A DNA stretch of 64,000 nt from Chitinophaga sp. MM2321 (GCF_964033635.1 NZ_OZ035533.1:186001-250000); one strand, 5' to 3'. Numbered from the stretch's first letter, positions 44,438 to 54,158 are shown. Notes: generated from the sequence alone by a model not told the origin. Program-made: numbers and translations.

Positions 44438-44692
44438 ATGATCATGATATTCCCATTCATCATTATAATCAGGATACTGTTTGTAGCCTGTATGGTATTT
44501 ATTATCGGTTATGTTTTTGGCGGGTTCTCAAAGAAACGCGGACTGACTGTGATTACCAAGGTAGCTGCTATCCTTGCTATCGTGCTTTTTATAAGCGCCA
44601 ATGTTATACTCATGCGTTTTGCATGGCATCATAACGATGGAAAAGATAACTGGCGTCACTGCGGACCTGTTCAAACGGAAAAGCAGCAATAA
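44438..44692 (+). CDS. Small two-helix membrane protein
   Basis: An 84-residue protein with two membrane helices (FPFIIIIRILFVACMVFIIG and ITKVAAILAIVLFISANVIL) joined by a basic loop (FGGFSKKRGLT), and a hydrophilic tail with HH, H and a Cys (FAWHHNDGKDNWRHCGPVQT). The positive loop suggests both ends face outwards, placing the His/Cys-rich tail in the periplasm, where it could bind a metal. No known family is recognised. It is the last gene of the receptor group and is followed by a strong hairpin. Confidence 0.6.
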   Translation: MIMIFPFIIIIRILFVACMVFIIGYVFGGFSKKRGLTVITKVAAILAIVLFISANVILMRFAWHHNDGKDNWRHCGPVQTEKQQ

Positions 44693-44710
44693 GCAGGAGT
44701 AGCTATTTGC

Positions 44711-44759
44711 GCAGGTTGTGTGAGTGGTGATGGTAAAATGCACCGTTCACACAACCTGC
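44711..44759. terminator. Bidirectional terminator between convergent genes
   Basis: Perfect 13-bp arms GCAGGTTGTGTGA (44711-44723) and TCACACAACCTGC (44747-44759) enclose a 23-base loop. It lies between the small membrane protein gene (plus) and the YceI gene (minus), touching the YceI stop codon. Confidence 0.7.
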
Positions 44760-45295
44760 TACTTTGATGTAACCGGCACCACTACTTGTAGCTTGGTGAA
44801 ATCTGATTCATCTCCCCTGGGTACACCAATATCGAAATCGCTTCTGTTTACTTTGAAGTTGCCCGTGAAAACACCATTGCCCCCATTATTTTTGAATGTA
44901 AATGGAATGATAAAGTTCTTTTTAATGCCATGCATTTCCAGTTCGCCTTTGGCTTCGTATACAGCGCCTTCTTTTGTTACGGAGGATGATACAAAATGAA
45001 TGACCGGGTATTTGTCGGTATTAAACCAGCTCTCACCTTTGGCATGCCTGTTTTTCAGCCGGTTGCCGGTATTGATAGACGCAACATCAATGGTGACATC
45101 AAATTTTGCAGTGGAAACGTTTTGCTCATCAAAAATAATGGTCCCCTTTAATTTTTCGAAGACCCCATCGGCATACCTACCTTCAAATTTTACGGAATAG
45201 CCGTTGTTAATTTTCCATTGCGGGGAAGTAATGAACGTAAAGGCAGAAACGAATACTAATAGTACGGCGATGATCGGGTAAGCAATGCGTTTCAT
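44759..45295 (-). CDS. YceI-family exported lipid-binding protein
   Basis: A 178-residue protein of the YceI family, a lipocalin-like barrel that binds polyprenyl-type lipids in the periplasm. It has a signal or anchor segment (MKRIAYPIIAVLLVFVSAFTF), then WKINNGYSVKFEGRYADGVF, AKFDVTIDVASINTGNRLKN, HAKGESWFNTDKYPVIHFVS and GNFKVNRSDFDIGVPRG, all typical positions of the fold. I chose ATG at 45293-45295, which leads straight into the hydrophobic segment; an in-frame ATG 66 bases upstream would add a polar leader. It is transcribed alone, convergent with the receptor group and divergent from the locus D sigma factor across about 200 bases. Confidence 0.9.
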   Translation of the reverse strand: MKRIAYPIIAVLLVFVSAFTFITSPQWKINNGYSVKFEGRYADGVFEKLKGTIIFDEQNVSTAKFDVTIDVASINTGNRLKNRHAKGESWFNTDKYPVIHFVSSSVTKEGAVYEAKGELEMHGIKKNFIIPFTFKNNGGNGVFTGNFKVNRSDFDIGVPRGDESDFTKLQVVVPVTSK

Positions 45296-45503
45296 TTTAG
45301 TTCTTTTAATAATTAGTAAATCGAAAAATACCGGGGACGGGATATGCCTGTCTGCTGTCAAAATTAAGAAAGGATGCGCTTACTTGTAACAGGTTGGGTA
45401 AAGAATACCGGAGACAAATAAGATAATGCCCGTTTTTTTAGTATTTTAGGCCCTGCTGTCAACCAAAACCAGATACAAGAAAAGATAACAGTTTTCCTAC
45501 GTA

Positions 45504-46109
45504 ATGCATGATAAAGATAACTTAGACAGTGAGCGGGTACTACTGCAACGTATTGCTGAAGGCGATGGAAACGCCTTCCGTCAGCTGTTTGATCAATACC
45601 GTGATTTTATTTATTCTTTTGCGTTACGTATGACAGAATCCGATACCATCTCCAAAGATGTGGTACAGGAAGTATTTATCAAAATATGGTTGCAACGGGA
45701 AACCCTTTCTTCGTTGCATAATCTACCCGCCTATATCAACCGCTTAACCCGGAACCACGTCCTGAACGGGATCAAAAGAAAAGCATTCGAAACTACATTG
45801 CTAAAAGACCTGCATGCCGGCGAGCCTGATATTAAACGAAACACACCTGAAGAAACGCTCCTGAATAAAGAACTGGAGAACCTGATGAGCCGCGCCATCA
45901 ACCATTTACCAAAGCAGCAGCAAAAGGTATACCGCATGAGCCGGATGGATGGTTTAAAACATGAGGAGATCGCCCGGGAGCTGCAAATTTCCAGGGAAAC
46001 GGTCAAAAAGCATATGATGGCCGCCATATTGTCTATGCAACATTATATAAGAATACACGGCGGACCTGTCAGTATCCTGGCGATTTGTTTTGTTGGGTTG
46101 AGCCGCTAA
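45504..46109 (+). CDS. FecI-like ECF RNA polymerase sigma factor (locus D)
   Basis: A 201-residue ECF sigma factor. Region 2 is at about 22-92 (AFRQLFDQYRDFIYSFALRM, ISKDVVQEVFIKIWLQRETL), region 4 at about 128-182 (LPKQQQKVYRMSRMDGLKHE, HEEIARELQISRETVKKHMM), and a short hydrophobic tail (VSILAICFVGLS) follows. It resembles the locus B factor more than that of locus A. The ATG at 45504 gives the usual leader. It is held by the FecR encoded 89 bases downstream; the gap shares a motif with the equivalent gap in locus B. Confidence 0.93.
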   Translation: MHDKDNLDSERVLLQRIAEGDGNAFRQLFDQYRDFIYSFALRMTESDTISKDVVQEVFIKIWLQRETLSSLHNLPAYINRLTRNHVLNGIKRKAFETTLLKDLHAGEPDIKRNTPEETLLNKELENLMSRAINHLPKQQQKVYRMSRMDGLKHEEIARELQISRETVKKHMMAAILSMQHYIRIHGGPVSILAICFVGLSR

Positions 46110-46198
46110 AAAAATATTTCTCCTGCTACTACCCCTTTGTTCTCTCCCGATTGTCAGTATAGTATCGGGATTCATTCATCGTCACCAATCTGTTATGC

Positions 46199-47374
46199 AT
46201 GCAAGGGGAAAGAATGGCCTATCTGTTAGGCCGCTATTATGATAAAACGTGTACTGCAGCTGAAAAGGCTGAGATACTGGCTAACATCAGCAAAGGTGAG
46301 CAGGATGACCTGGTGAAAGAAGTGCTGGAGAAATTGTTGGCGGGTCATGTGGCCGATCAGACGCTGGACGAGGGGAGTGCAGACGAATTATTTGCACGTA
46401 TCCGCCAATCTGCTGTATCTGAAGAGGCAGTGCAGGAAACACCTGTGCACCGTCTTTATCCCCGGCTTCGTCGTTGGGGCGCTGCCGCAGCCGTCCTTTT
46501 GTTGTTGGGGGCAGGCGCCTATTTCCTGCGAAACAGGTCCGCACAACCGGAAGCAGCATATGCGGAAGCCAGTCACATCGTACCCGGTAGTAATAAGGCG
46601 GTGCTTACACTGGCAGATGGTTCTGTCATGAATCTTGACAGTGCCGGTAACCAGGTGATCCAGCAGGGGCCCATGGCTATCCTCCAACACAAAGGCCAGT
46701 TACAGTATATGGCACAGGGAACGGAAACAACAACGGGTTTTAATACGCTTAGTACGCCGCGTGGCGGACAGTTTCAGCTTACCTTATCAGATGGTACCCG
46801 GGTGTGGCTTAACTCCGCCAGCAGCCTGAAATACCCCACGGCTTTCCATGGAAAGGAAAGAGTGGTGGAACTAAACGGGCAGGGTTATTTTGAAATAGCA
46901 AAAAATGCCGGGCAGCCTTTCCGGGTTAAAGTAAATAATGGACTGGAAGTACAGGTGTTAGGCACCCATTTCGATATTATGGCATATCCGGATGAAGATG
47001 CCATTAAAACCACCCTGCTGGAGGGCATAGTCCGCGTAACGCAGGGATCTGTTGAACAAATGCTGAAGCCGGGACAACAGGCAGTTGCAACAACTGCTAT
47101 GCAACATATTTCTGTAAAAGAAACCGATGTGAATAAGGTCATCGCCTGGAAGAATGGCCTGTTTATATTTAATAATGTGGAGCTGGGCGCTATCCTGAGA
47201 GAGATAGCCAGGTGGTATGATGTTGAGATCGTATATCAGACACCACCTAATAAAGACCTGTATGGCGGTGGGATGAGCAGGACGAAGAGCCTGTCGGAAG
47301 TACTACGCTTCCTGGAAGCCGGTGGTACGAATCATTTTAAAATTGAAGGACAAAAAGTAATTGTATTACCATAA
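46199..47374 (+). CDS. FecR-family anti-sigma factor (locus D)
   Basis: A 391-residue anti-sigma factor. The N-terminal cytoplasmic part is followed by a membrane helix at about 93-110 (WGAAAAVLLLLGAGAYFL). The periplasmic FecR domain has PRGGQFQLTLSDGTRVWLNS, GQGYFEIAKNAGQPFRVKV and VQVLGTHFDIMAYPDE, and the C-terminal DUF4974 part has IARWYDVEIVYQTPPNKDLY and SLSEVLRFLEAGGTNHFKIE. The start could be ATG 46199 or the Met at residue 6 (MAYLLGRYYD), which matches the position where many family members begin. It is partnered with the sigma factor upstream and the STN domain of the SusC downstream. The gap to susC (164 bases) carries the third candidate antisense RNA. Confidence 0.92.
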   Translation: MQGERMAYLLGRYYDKTCTAAEKAEILANISKGEQDDLVKEVLEKLLAGHVADQTLDEGSADELFARIRQSAVSEEAVQETPVHRLYPRLRRWGAAAAVLLLLGAGAYFLRNRSAQPEAAYAEASHIVPGSNKAVLTLADGSVMNLDSAGNQVIQQGPMAILQHKGQLQYMAQGTETTTGFNTLSTPRGGQFQLTLSDGTRVWLNSASSLKYPTAFHGKERVVELNGQGYFEIAKNAGQPFRVKVNNGLEVQVLGTHFDIMAYPDEDAIKTTLLEGIVRVTQGSVEQMLKPGQQAVATTAMQHISVKETDVNKVIAWKNGLFIFNNVELGAILREIARWYDVEIVYQTPPNKDLYGGGMSRTKSLSEVLRFLEAGGTNHFKIEGQKVIVLP

Positions 47375-47440
47375 ATCAAAAAAAATAACTAAATCACTAA
47401 ATACGTAAATCAAAAAATTCCTAAATGCCTTGGGCGTCAT

Positions 47441-47525
47441 AAAAAAAACCGGAGATGTTGCAAGCATCTCCGGCTGAAATCTGGCGCTCTGATAATCTCT
47501 GTCAGACTATTTTAAGTATCACCAA
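47441..47525 (-). ncRNA. Candidate antisense RNA over the susC leader (locus D)
   Basis: A minus-strand terminator with 9-bp arms CCGGAGATG / CATCTCCGG (47449-47473) is followed by eight U (47441-47448). The stem differs from those of loci A and B at two paired positions with compensation, so pairing is kept. The minus-strand box is TACATTCG (plus-strand CGAATGTA, 47532-47539), one mismatch from TAnnTTTG, again ending on the A of the susC ATG. The predicted RNA is about 85 nt. The 5' end is estimated. Confidence 0.45.
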
Positions 47526-47538
47526 ACTCCACGAATGT

Positions 47539-50500
47539 ATGAATTTTAAAGGAAAAGCCCTTTTAACACCTGGGCTGTCAACCAAATCCGTCTTTTGCGG
47601 GTTCACTGGAACCGTTGAAAGACATTATCTAAGTAAAATATGCCGGGTTATGAGAATGACCGCATTTATTTTCCTGATTACCTGCCTGCATGTGAGTGCC
47701 GTTGGCTACTCGCAGAAAGTGTCGTTATCGGTGAAGAATAAACCGCTTCAACAGGTTTTTGCGGAGATCATCTCGCAAACGGGGGTTTCTATTATTTATA
47801 ATGAAAACTCACTTTCGCGTACGTCTCCCATTTCTATCAATGTTAAAAATGTGCAGCTGCAACAGGTGCTGGATATGTGTGTCCGGGATCAGCCGATTAT
47901 GTATACGATAAACGGCAATAACATTGTTATTAAGACCAGACCGGTAAAAGTAACCGGTATGTTGACGGAAGCGATAGTAGCCGTTGTGGATACTATTACT
48001 GTGAGCGGTAAGGTGACCGATGAAAAGGGAGCGCCTGTTCCGGGCGCCACGGTGATGGTGAAAGGGGCGCGGCAGGGCGCCAGCACCAACAGTTACGGCG
48101 AGTTTGTATTAAAAAATATCCCGCAGGCGGCTGTTATAACCGTTTCCAGTATCGGTTATGTACCGCGTGAAATAGACATTGCCGGCCGTGCTACGGTAAC
48201 GGTTACACTAAAAGAGTATGTAGGCCGTCTCAGTGAAACGGTGGTGGTAGGATATGGCACCGTAAAGAAAAGCGACCTAACCGGTTCTGTAGCCAGGATC
48301 GGGGAAGATGATATTAAAGCCACGCCTGTTACGGGGCTGGACAGGGCCATGCAGGGCCGTGCCGCCGGGGTGCTGGTAACGCAGAATTCGGCCAGGCCGG
48401 GCGGTGGGTCTACGATCCGCATCCGTGGTACCGGCTCGGTGAATGCAGGCAATGATCCGCTGTATGTAGTGGATGGTTTTCCTACACACGATATCAATGA
48501 GATCAACCCGGCAGATATAGAATCGATAGAGATATTGAAAGATGCATCCTCCACTGCTATCTATGGTTCACGCGGATCGAACGGCGTGGTAATGGTAACG
48601 ACTAAACGTGGCAGAAAAGGGGAGTCCAGTATAAATTTTGAAAGCTATTACGGTGTTCAATCTGTTCGCCGGAAAATTCCGTTGCTGAATGCGCAGCAAT
48701 ATGCGGAATTTATTAACGAAGCCAGGATCAATGGTGGCGGTGCCGCCTATTTCGACGGTTCTTCTGCAACGCAGCCTTTGCCTGCAAGCCTGGGGAAAGG
48801 TACCGATTGGCAGGATGAAGTATTCCAGAATGCGCCGCTGCAAAGCTATCAGCTATCTATTTCAGGTGGCGAAGCAAAAACGCGGTATGCTATCTCCGGA
48901 AATATTTATGACCAGCAGGGGATCATCGCTAATTCAAACTTTAAGCGATATACTTTACGCGCCAATCTTGACCGCGAGGTGACTTCCCGGCTGAATGTAG
49001 GTCTTTCTATGCAGGGGGCTTATACCAAATCAAATGCTGCCCGCACGGAAACCGACGGTGGCGCCAGTTCCGGGGTCACAAATGCTGCTATTAACTACGC
49101 GCCTACCTTCCCGGTATTCAATGCCAATGGTAAATACTACCGTGACCAGGGCCCGTTGAACGGCAACCTGGTGGATAACCCGCTGGGTCTCGCCAATGAA
49201 ATCACAGACCAGTTTTCCGTAACCCGTTTACTATCGAATTTTTTTGCGGAATATAAGATCATTGATGGATTGACTTTCCGTACTTCATGGGGAGCAGATC
49301 TCTTTAATACCAAGTCAAATTACTACGTTACACGACAGATAGGACTGGGCGCCGGTACTAACGGTGATGCATCTGTTTCTGCCAGTGAAAGTATTAACTG
49401 GCTAAACGAAAATACACTGACCTACAACCGTGTATTTGCAAAAGATCATAACGTTACTGCCCTGATAGGTTATACGTCGCAAGGTTATCACCAGGAAAAT
49501 GTGACGGCCAATGCTACAAATTTCAACGATGATTTTGCTTTATTCAATAACCTCGCCGCAGGCGCCACATTGCGTACACCCGGTTCAGGTGCCGGCGACT
49601 GGGCTTTAGCCTCTTATCTGGCGCGTATCAACTATGGTTATGCCGACCGGTTTTTGCTCACTTTAACTGCGCGCAGGGATGGCTCTTCACGTTTCGGGCC
49701 TAATAAAAAATATGGTTTCTTTCCATCAGGCGCGTTTGCATGGCGGGTGATCAATGAGCAGTTCATGAAACAACAAAATGTGTTCTCTGACCTGAAATTC
49801 CGTGCCAGCTACGGGTTAACCGGTAATCAGGAAATAGGCGATTATGGTTATCTGTCATTCATTTCCAATGTAAAATATCCTTTTGGCAGTACCCCGGTTT
49901 TACAGGTGGGTGGTGTACCCGGCGGTATCAGTAATCATGATCTGAGCTGGGAAAAAAATGCACAGCTGGATGCCGGTATAGATGTGGGCTTCCTCAACAA
50001 TCGTATCCAACTGACAGCAGATTATTATATCAAAACAACATCCGATCTGTTGTTTAGCGTGAATGTGCCGCAAACAACGGGCTATAGCAGTTCATTGCAG
50101 AACATAGGACAGGTAGAAAACAGGGGACTGGAACTGGGATTGAACACGATCAATATTGAAGGCCATGCGTTGCAGTGGAATTCCGCATTTACAATATCCT
50201 TTAACAGGAATAAAGTACTTAACCTGGATGGCCGCCCTGAATTCACCGCAGGTTCCGGTAGTGGACACCTGGGCGTGTGGGGCAGCACCATACTGATGAA
50301 AGTAGGAGAGCCGCTCGGTAATTTCTATGGTAGAAAAGTAACCGGTATCTTCCAGGATAAAGCAGAGATAGATGCATCTGCCCAAAAGAATGCAAGTCCC
50401 GGTGATCTGCGCTATGCCGACCTGAACGACGATGGCGTTATTAACGACCTGGATCGTACCGTAATAGGGAATGGAAATCCGAAGTTTTTTGGTGGATTGA

Positions 50501-50973
50501 ATAATACGTTCACTTATAAAGGTGTAGAGCTGAACCTGTTTTTCCAGGGAAGTTATGGAAATGATATCCTCAACTTCGGTCGCTTTGATCTGTATAACCT
50601 GAATGGTAATAATAATCAGTCTGCCGATGTACTGGACCGTTGGACAGCCTCCAATCCCAGTAAAACAATTCCCCGTGCCAATGCTGCGGGTGGACAAAGG
50701 ATTCTGTCCAGCTTCCACATTGAGGATGGTTCTTATCTGCGTCTGAAAAATATCTCACTCGGTTATCATCTCCCTTCGTCTCTCTTGAAAAAATTGTCGC
50801 TGGCCGATGTGAAAATTTATGCGTCTGCGCAAAACTGGTTTACGATTACCAATTACAAAGGCTATGATCCTGAAGTGAGCCGTTTCGGTAGTTCTTCTAT
50901 TGATCAGGGTATGGATTATGGTGGTTATCCTACCTCCAAAAGTGTATTGGTAGGATTAAATGTAAAATTTTAA
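47539..50973 (+). CDS. SusC/RagA TonB-dependent receptor with STN domain (locus D)
   Basis: A 1144-residue outer-membrane importer. A basic pre-sequence (MNFKGKALLTPG...) precedes the signal peptide (MRMTAFIFLITCLHVSAVGY), then an STN domain (LSVKNKPLQQVFAEIISQTG to NGNNIVIKTR), a carboxypeptidase-D-like domain (VSGKVTDEKGAPVPGATVMV), a plug with DPLYVVDGFPTHD and DASSTAIYGSRGSNGVVMVT, and a barrel ending TSKSVLVGLNVKF. I start at 47539 by analogy with loci A and B; the frame runs further upstream to an ATG at 47455, but that codon sits inside the terminator-type hairpin. Partners are the FecR upstream and the SusD encoded 12 bases downstream. Confidence 0.92.
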   Translation: MNFKGKALLTPGLSTKSVFCGFTGTVERHYLSKICRVMRMTAFIFLITCLHVSAVGYSQKVSLSVKNKPLQQVFAEIISQTGVSIIYNENSLSRTSPISINVKNVQLQQVLDMCVRDQPIMYTINGNNIVIKTRPVKVTGMLTEAIVAVVDTITVSGKVTDEKGAPVPGATVMVKGARQGASTNSYGEFVLKNIPQAAVITVSSIGYVPREIDIAGRATVTVTLKEYVGRLSETVVVGYGTVKKSDLTGSVARIGEDDIKATPVTGLDRAMQGRAAGVLVTQNSARPGGGSTIRIRGTGSVNAGNDPLYVVDGFPTHDINEINPADIESIEILKDASSTAIYGSRGSNGVVMVTTKRGRKGESSINFESYYGVQSVRRKIPLLNAQQYAEFINEARINGGGAAYFDGSSATQPLPASLGKGTDWQDEVFQNAPLQSYQLSISGGEAKTRYAISGNIYDQQGIIANSNFKRYTLRANLDREVTSRLNVGLSMQGAYTKSNAARTETDGGASSGVTNAAINYAPTFPVFNANGKYYRDQGPLNGNLVDNPLGLANEITDQFSVTRLLSNFFAEYKIIDGLTFRTSWGADLFNTKSNYYVTRQIGLGAGTNGDASVSASESINWLNENTLTYNRVFAKDHNVTALIGYTSQGYHQENVTANATNFNDDFALFNNLAAGATLRTPGSGAGDWALASYLARINYGYADRFLLTLTARRDGSSRFGPNKKYGFFPSGAFAWRVINEQFMKQQNVFSDLKFRASYGLTGNQEIGDYGYLSFISNVKYPFGSTPVLQVGGVPGGISNHDLSWEKNAQLDAGIDVGFLNNRIQLTADYYIKTTSDLLFSVNVPQTTGYSSSLQNIGQVENRGLELGLNTINIEGHALQWNSAFTISFNRNKVLNLDGRPEFTAGSGSGHLGVWGSTILMKVGEPLGNFYGRKVTGIFQDKAEIDASAQKNASPGDLRYADLNDDGVINDLDRTVIGNGNPKFFGGLNNTFTYKGVELNLFFQGSYGNDILNFGRFDLYNLNGNNNQSADVLDRWTASNPSKTIPRANAAGGQRILSSFHIEDGSYLRLKNISLGYHLPSSLLKKLSLADVKIYASAQNWFTITNYKGYDPEVSRFGSSSIDQGMDYGGYPTSKSVLVGLNVKF

Positions 50974-50985
50974 AATAGCACGAAC

Positions 50986-52452
50986 ATGCGACACCTCTTT
51001 ATATTTATAGTCATCACTTTTTTGGCAACAGGCTGTAAGCCTGATCTGGAGCTTGCTCCCGACGGCTGGATGGCATCCAGTACTTTTTACAAAAATGCTT
51101 CCGATGCTGAATCGGCTGTAACCGGCGCCTATGCCATGTTATACGATGTATACCGTAACGAGCATATTTTAACACCTAATGTTATTGCGGCAGATGACGG
51201 TATTCCTTTCCTGACTGGTGCTGCGGATCGTGTGGCATTGTGGAAATATGAAATGGTTCCTTCCAATATATATACCGGGCAGATATGGAGTACTGCCTAC
51301 AGGGGTATCCAGTTTTCAAACGTTGTGATTGCCCGTATTCCCGGTATTGATATGGATGAAACATTGAAGAAGCAATACGTTGGGGAAGCCCGGTTTTTAA
51401 GGGCCTTACATTATTTCAACCTGGTTCGTTTTTATGGCGGTGTACCAATTGTTACAGCCGAGATCACTACGCTGGTAGGTGTGGAAGCACCTAAAGCACC
51501 GATTGCAGATGTATATGATCTCATTGAAGCAGACCTGAAAGAAGCGGAAGCTGTGTTACCGAAAAGCTATACCGGTGGTAACGTCGGCAGGGCTACACAG
51601 GGCGCAGCCAAAGGGTTGCTGGCTAAGGTATATCTGACCAGGGCAGGCAATACATCCGGCTCGCCTTACTGGGCGCAGGCGGCAGCCAAAGCAAAGGAAG
51701 TGATTGACCTGAGCGTATATGATTTGTGGGATAATTATGCCGATGTATTTGCACTGGCAAACAGGGGAGGAAAAGAATCGTTATTCGAAGTATTGTTTGT
51801 AACAGATATACAGGGAAATTCATTTACTACCGGCTATGCCCCGCGTGGCGCACCTATTGTGCCCAACAACGGCTTTGGTATTTTCAGGGTCAGTAAATCG
51901 TTGTTTGATGAATATGCAGCGAATGATAAACGTAAAGCAGTTACTTTTTTAACTTCTTATGTTAATCCTGCTAATCAGCAAACCGTTCAGTTATCGGTTG
52001 ATAATCCTGATCCGGCGCTGGCCGTTTCTTTCTGGAAATTAGCTGATCCAACCGTGAAGGTAGGATTGAATGGCGGTACCAGTTGGCCGTATATGCGTTA
52101 TTCAGAGCTGTTGTTAATCTATGCCGAAGCGTTGGATGAATCAAAAGGTGCGCCTGATACAGAAGCTTATGCTGCTATTAATAAAGTGCGTAAACGTGCC
52201 GGACTGGGTGATTTGTCGGGATTATCAAAAGCGGCATTTAAAGATGCCATACTGGAAGAACGCCGCCTGGAATTATGTTTTGAAGGACATCGGTGGTTTG
52301 ACCTGGTACGTACCGGTCGTCTCCTCGACGCTGTAAAAGCAGAGAACAGTTTCAGCCGCAATGCGCCTATTAAAAGCCATCAGATGCTGTTTCCTATTCC
52401 GCAGCGGGAAGTGGACGCCAACCATGCTTTAATACAGAATGACGGATACTGA
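50986..52452 (+). CDS. SusD/RagB glycan-binding lipoprotein (locus D)
   Basis: A 488-residue SusD-family lipoprotein. The signal MRHLFIFIVITFLATGC ends in a good lipobox (ATGC), followed by KPDLELAPDGWMASSTFYKN. SusD signatures include QYVGEARFLRALHYFNLVRF, GNVGRATQGAAKGLLAKVYL, the C-terminal LEERRLELCFEGHRWFDLVR, and the ending MLFPIPQREVDANHALIQND plus GY. The length is normal. It is the partner of the SusC encoded 12 bases upstream; the FAD oxidoreductase follows after 25 bases. Confidence 0.93.
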   Translation: MRHLFIFIVITFLATGCKPDLELAPDGWMASSTFYKNASDAESAVTGAYAMLYDVYRNEHILTPNVIAADDGIPFLTGAADRVALWKYEMVPSNIYTGQIWSTAYRGIQFSNVVIARIPGIDMDETLKKQYVGEARFLRALHYFNLVRFYGGVPIVTAEITTLVGVEAPKAPIADVYDLIEADLKEAEAVLPKSYTGGNVGRATQGAAKGLLAKVYLTRAGNTSGSPYWAQAAAKAKEVIDLSVYDLWDNYADVFALANRGGKESLFEVLFVTDIQGNSFTTGYAPRGAPIVPNNGFGIFRVSKSLFDEYAANDKRKAVTFLTSYVNPANQQTVQLSVDNPDPALAVSFWKLADPTVKVGLNGGTSWPYMRYSELLLIYAEALDESKGAPDTEAYAAINKVRKRAGLGDLSGLSKAAFKDAILEERRLELCFEGHRWFDLVRTGRLLDAVKAENSFSRNAPIKSHQMLFPIPQREVDANHALIQNDGY

Positions 52453-52477
52453 TTGATCATGATACAATAAACAGGCT

Positions 52478-54109
52478 ATGAAGATTAAATATTTAATAAC
52501 GATCTGCTGGTGTTTTTTGTCGGTGATAACATTTGCGCAATCCCGGTACGACGTAGTGGTATATGGAGGAACGCCCGGTGGATTCACAGCAGCGATCCAG
52601 GTGGCCAGGATGGGCAAGTCCGTCGTACTGATCGAACCATCTGCCCACATCGGTGGAATCGTCGTGAATGGTTTGGGAGTAACGGATATTGACAGCCAGC
52701 AGGCATTCCAGAACAGTGTGGCCGTAGGCGGTTTAGCCCTGGAATTTTATCGCCGTATTGCAAAGGTGTATGGAAGAGAGCAGGCGTTTGAAGATGCCTG
52801 GAAGAAGCATATTAAAAATCATGCGCTGTGGCCTCATGAACCGGGTGTTGCGGAAAAAGTGATCAAAGACTGGCTCGCCGAATATAAGATCGATGTTGTG
52901 ATCAATGCGCGCCTGGTGGAAAGCCGGCAGGCAGTGCGCAAGAAAGGAACAACGATCTCACAGATCCGGCTGGAAAACGGCAGGACCATCAGTGGTAAAG
53001 TATTCATTGATGCTACTTATGAAGGTGACTTACTGGCGGCTGCGGGCATTTCCACTGCTATTGGCCGGGAAGCCAATGCGCAATACGGAGAAACCTTAAA
53101 TGGTATCCGTGGTGAAACCACGCATGCGCAGTTCCAGGTAAAAGTAAATCCTTATAAAAATCCGGAAGATCCGAAAAGCGGCCTGATTGCAACTATCCAG
53201 GAAGGTGGGATCGGTATGCCCGGTGCGGCAGACAAGCATTTGCAGGCGTATTGTTTCCGCGCATGTTTAACAAGCAATCCTGCCAACAGGATTCCCTTTA
53301 AGAAGCCGGCAAACTACGATCGTAACAATTACGAAATCTATATCCGTTACATCAAAGCCGGTGGTCACCTGCTCCGGCCGTGGGTAAGTGTTCCCAACGG
53401 GAAGTCTGACCTGGGCGCCTGGCACGACCTGTCGCATAACCTGTACGGCATGAACGTAGATTATCCCGGTGGTAATTATGCTACGCGGAAACGGGTGTAT
53501 GATGAGCACCGGACATTTACAGAAGGGCTTTTTTACTTCCTGGCCAATGACCCGCAGGTAGGACAACTGGACCCTGATCTGCAAAAGGAATGGGCTGCCT
53601 GGGGACTTACTAAAGATGAGTTTACCGATAATGAAGGTTGGCCGCATATGTTTTATGTGCGCGATGCACGGCGTATGGTGTCGGACTATGTGCTGACTGA
53701 ACACCATATATTGAAACCTAATCCTACTCCTGTAGAAGATCCTGTAGGCGTGGCTTTCTGGCCTCCTGATGTGCACAGTGTCAGGAGAATAGTTAAAGAC
53801 GGCTATGCTTATAACGAAGGATTTATTTTTGAGCCCAGTGGTTCCTGGAGGCCGTTGCCGGTTTCCTACCGCGCATTGGTGCCTAAAAAAACAGAATGTA
53901 CCAATCTGCTCACACCTACTTGTCCTTCCTCCAGTCATATCGCCTATGGCGCTATCCGGCTGGAATGGACCTTCATGGTGTTGGGACAATCAACTGCTAC
54001 TGCGGCGGTGTTGGCGATTGAAGGAAAAAAAGATGTACAGCAAGTAGATTATACAGCATTGAAAGATATTTTGTTGAAAGAAGGACAGGTGCTGGAACTG
54101 GCAGACTAA
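52478..54109 (+). CDS. Exported FAD-dependent oxidoreductase (locus D)
   Basis: A 543-residue protein with a signal peptide (MKIKYLITICWCFLSVITFAQ) and an FAD_oxidored-type domain: VVVYGGTPGGFTAAIQVARM, VVLIEPSAHIGGIVVNGLGV, DATYEGDLLAAAGISTAIGRE, and the C-terminal LEWTFMVLGQSTATAAVLAI. It is a clear paralogue of the locus A enzyme over this domain, but ends right after it with no golvesin-like tail. The substrate is unknown; as the only enzyme of locus D it should act on the glycan, or its breakdown product, imported by the neighbouring SusCD. A strong bidirectional terminator follows, facing the end of locus E. Confidence 0.88.
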   Translation: MKIKYLITICWCFLSVITFAQSRYDVVVYGGTPGGFTAAIQVARMGKSVVLIEPSAHIGGIVVNGLGVTDIDSQQAFQNSVAVGGLALEFYRRIAKVYGREQAFEDAWKKHIKNHALWPHEPGVAEKVIKDWLAEYKIDVVINARLVESRQAVRKKGTTISQIRLENGRTISGKVFIDATYEGDLLAAAGISTAIGREANAQYGETLNGIRGETTHAQFQVKVNPYKNPEDPKSGLIATIQEGGIGMPGAADKHLQAYCFRACLTSNPANRIPFKKPANYDRNNYEIYIRYIKAGGHLLRPWVSVPNGKSDLGAWHDLSHNLYGMNVDYPGGNYATRKRVYDEHRTFTEGLFYFLANDPQVGQLDPDLQKEWAAWGLTKDEFTDNEGWPHMFYVRDARRMVSDYVLTEHHILKPNPTPVEDPVGVAFWPPDVHSVRRIVKDGYAYNEGFIFEPSGSWRPLPVSYRALVPKKTECTNLLTPTCPSSSHIAYGAIRLEWTFMVLGQSTATAAVLAIEGKKDVQQVDYTALKDILLKEGQVLELAD

Positions 54110-54116
54110 GCTGAAA

Positions 54117-54158
54117 AGAAAAAAGGCTTCATCGCAGCGATAGCGATGAAGCCTTTTT
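54117..54158. terminator. Bidirectional intrinsic terminator between loci D and E
   Basis: Arms AAAAAGGCTTCATCGC and GCGATGAAGCCTTTTT enclose a 7-base loop (AGCGATA), with an A-run on the left and a T-run on the right, so it works in both directions. It lies 8 bases after the locus D oxidoreductase stop and 16 bases from the locus E DUF6259 stop. Confidence 0.9.

Noticed and set aside
47455..47538. Upstream ATG extending the locus D SusC by 28 residues
   Set aside because: The codon lies within the CCGG hairpin; loci A and B start at the equivalent of 47539.
53267..53989. Long open frame (240 codons) on the minus strand
   Set aside because: It is fully antisense to the FAD oxidoreductase of locus D.
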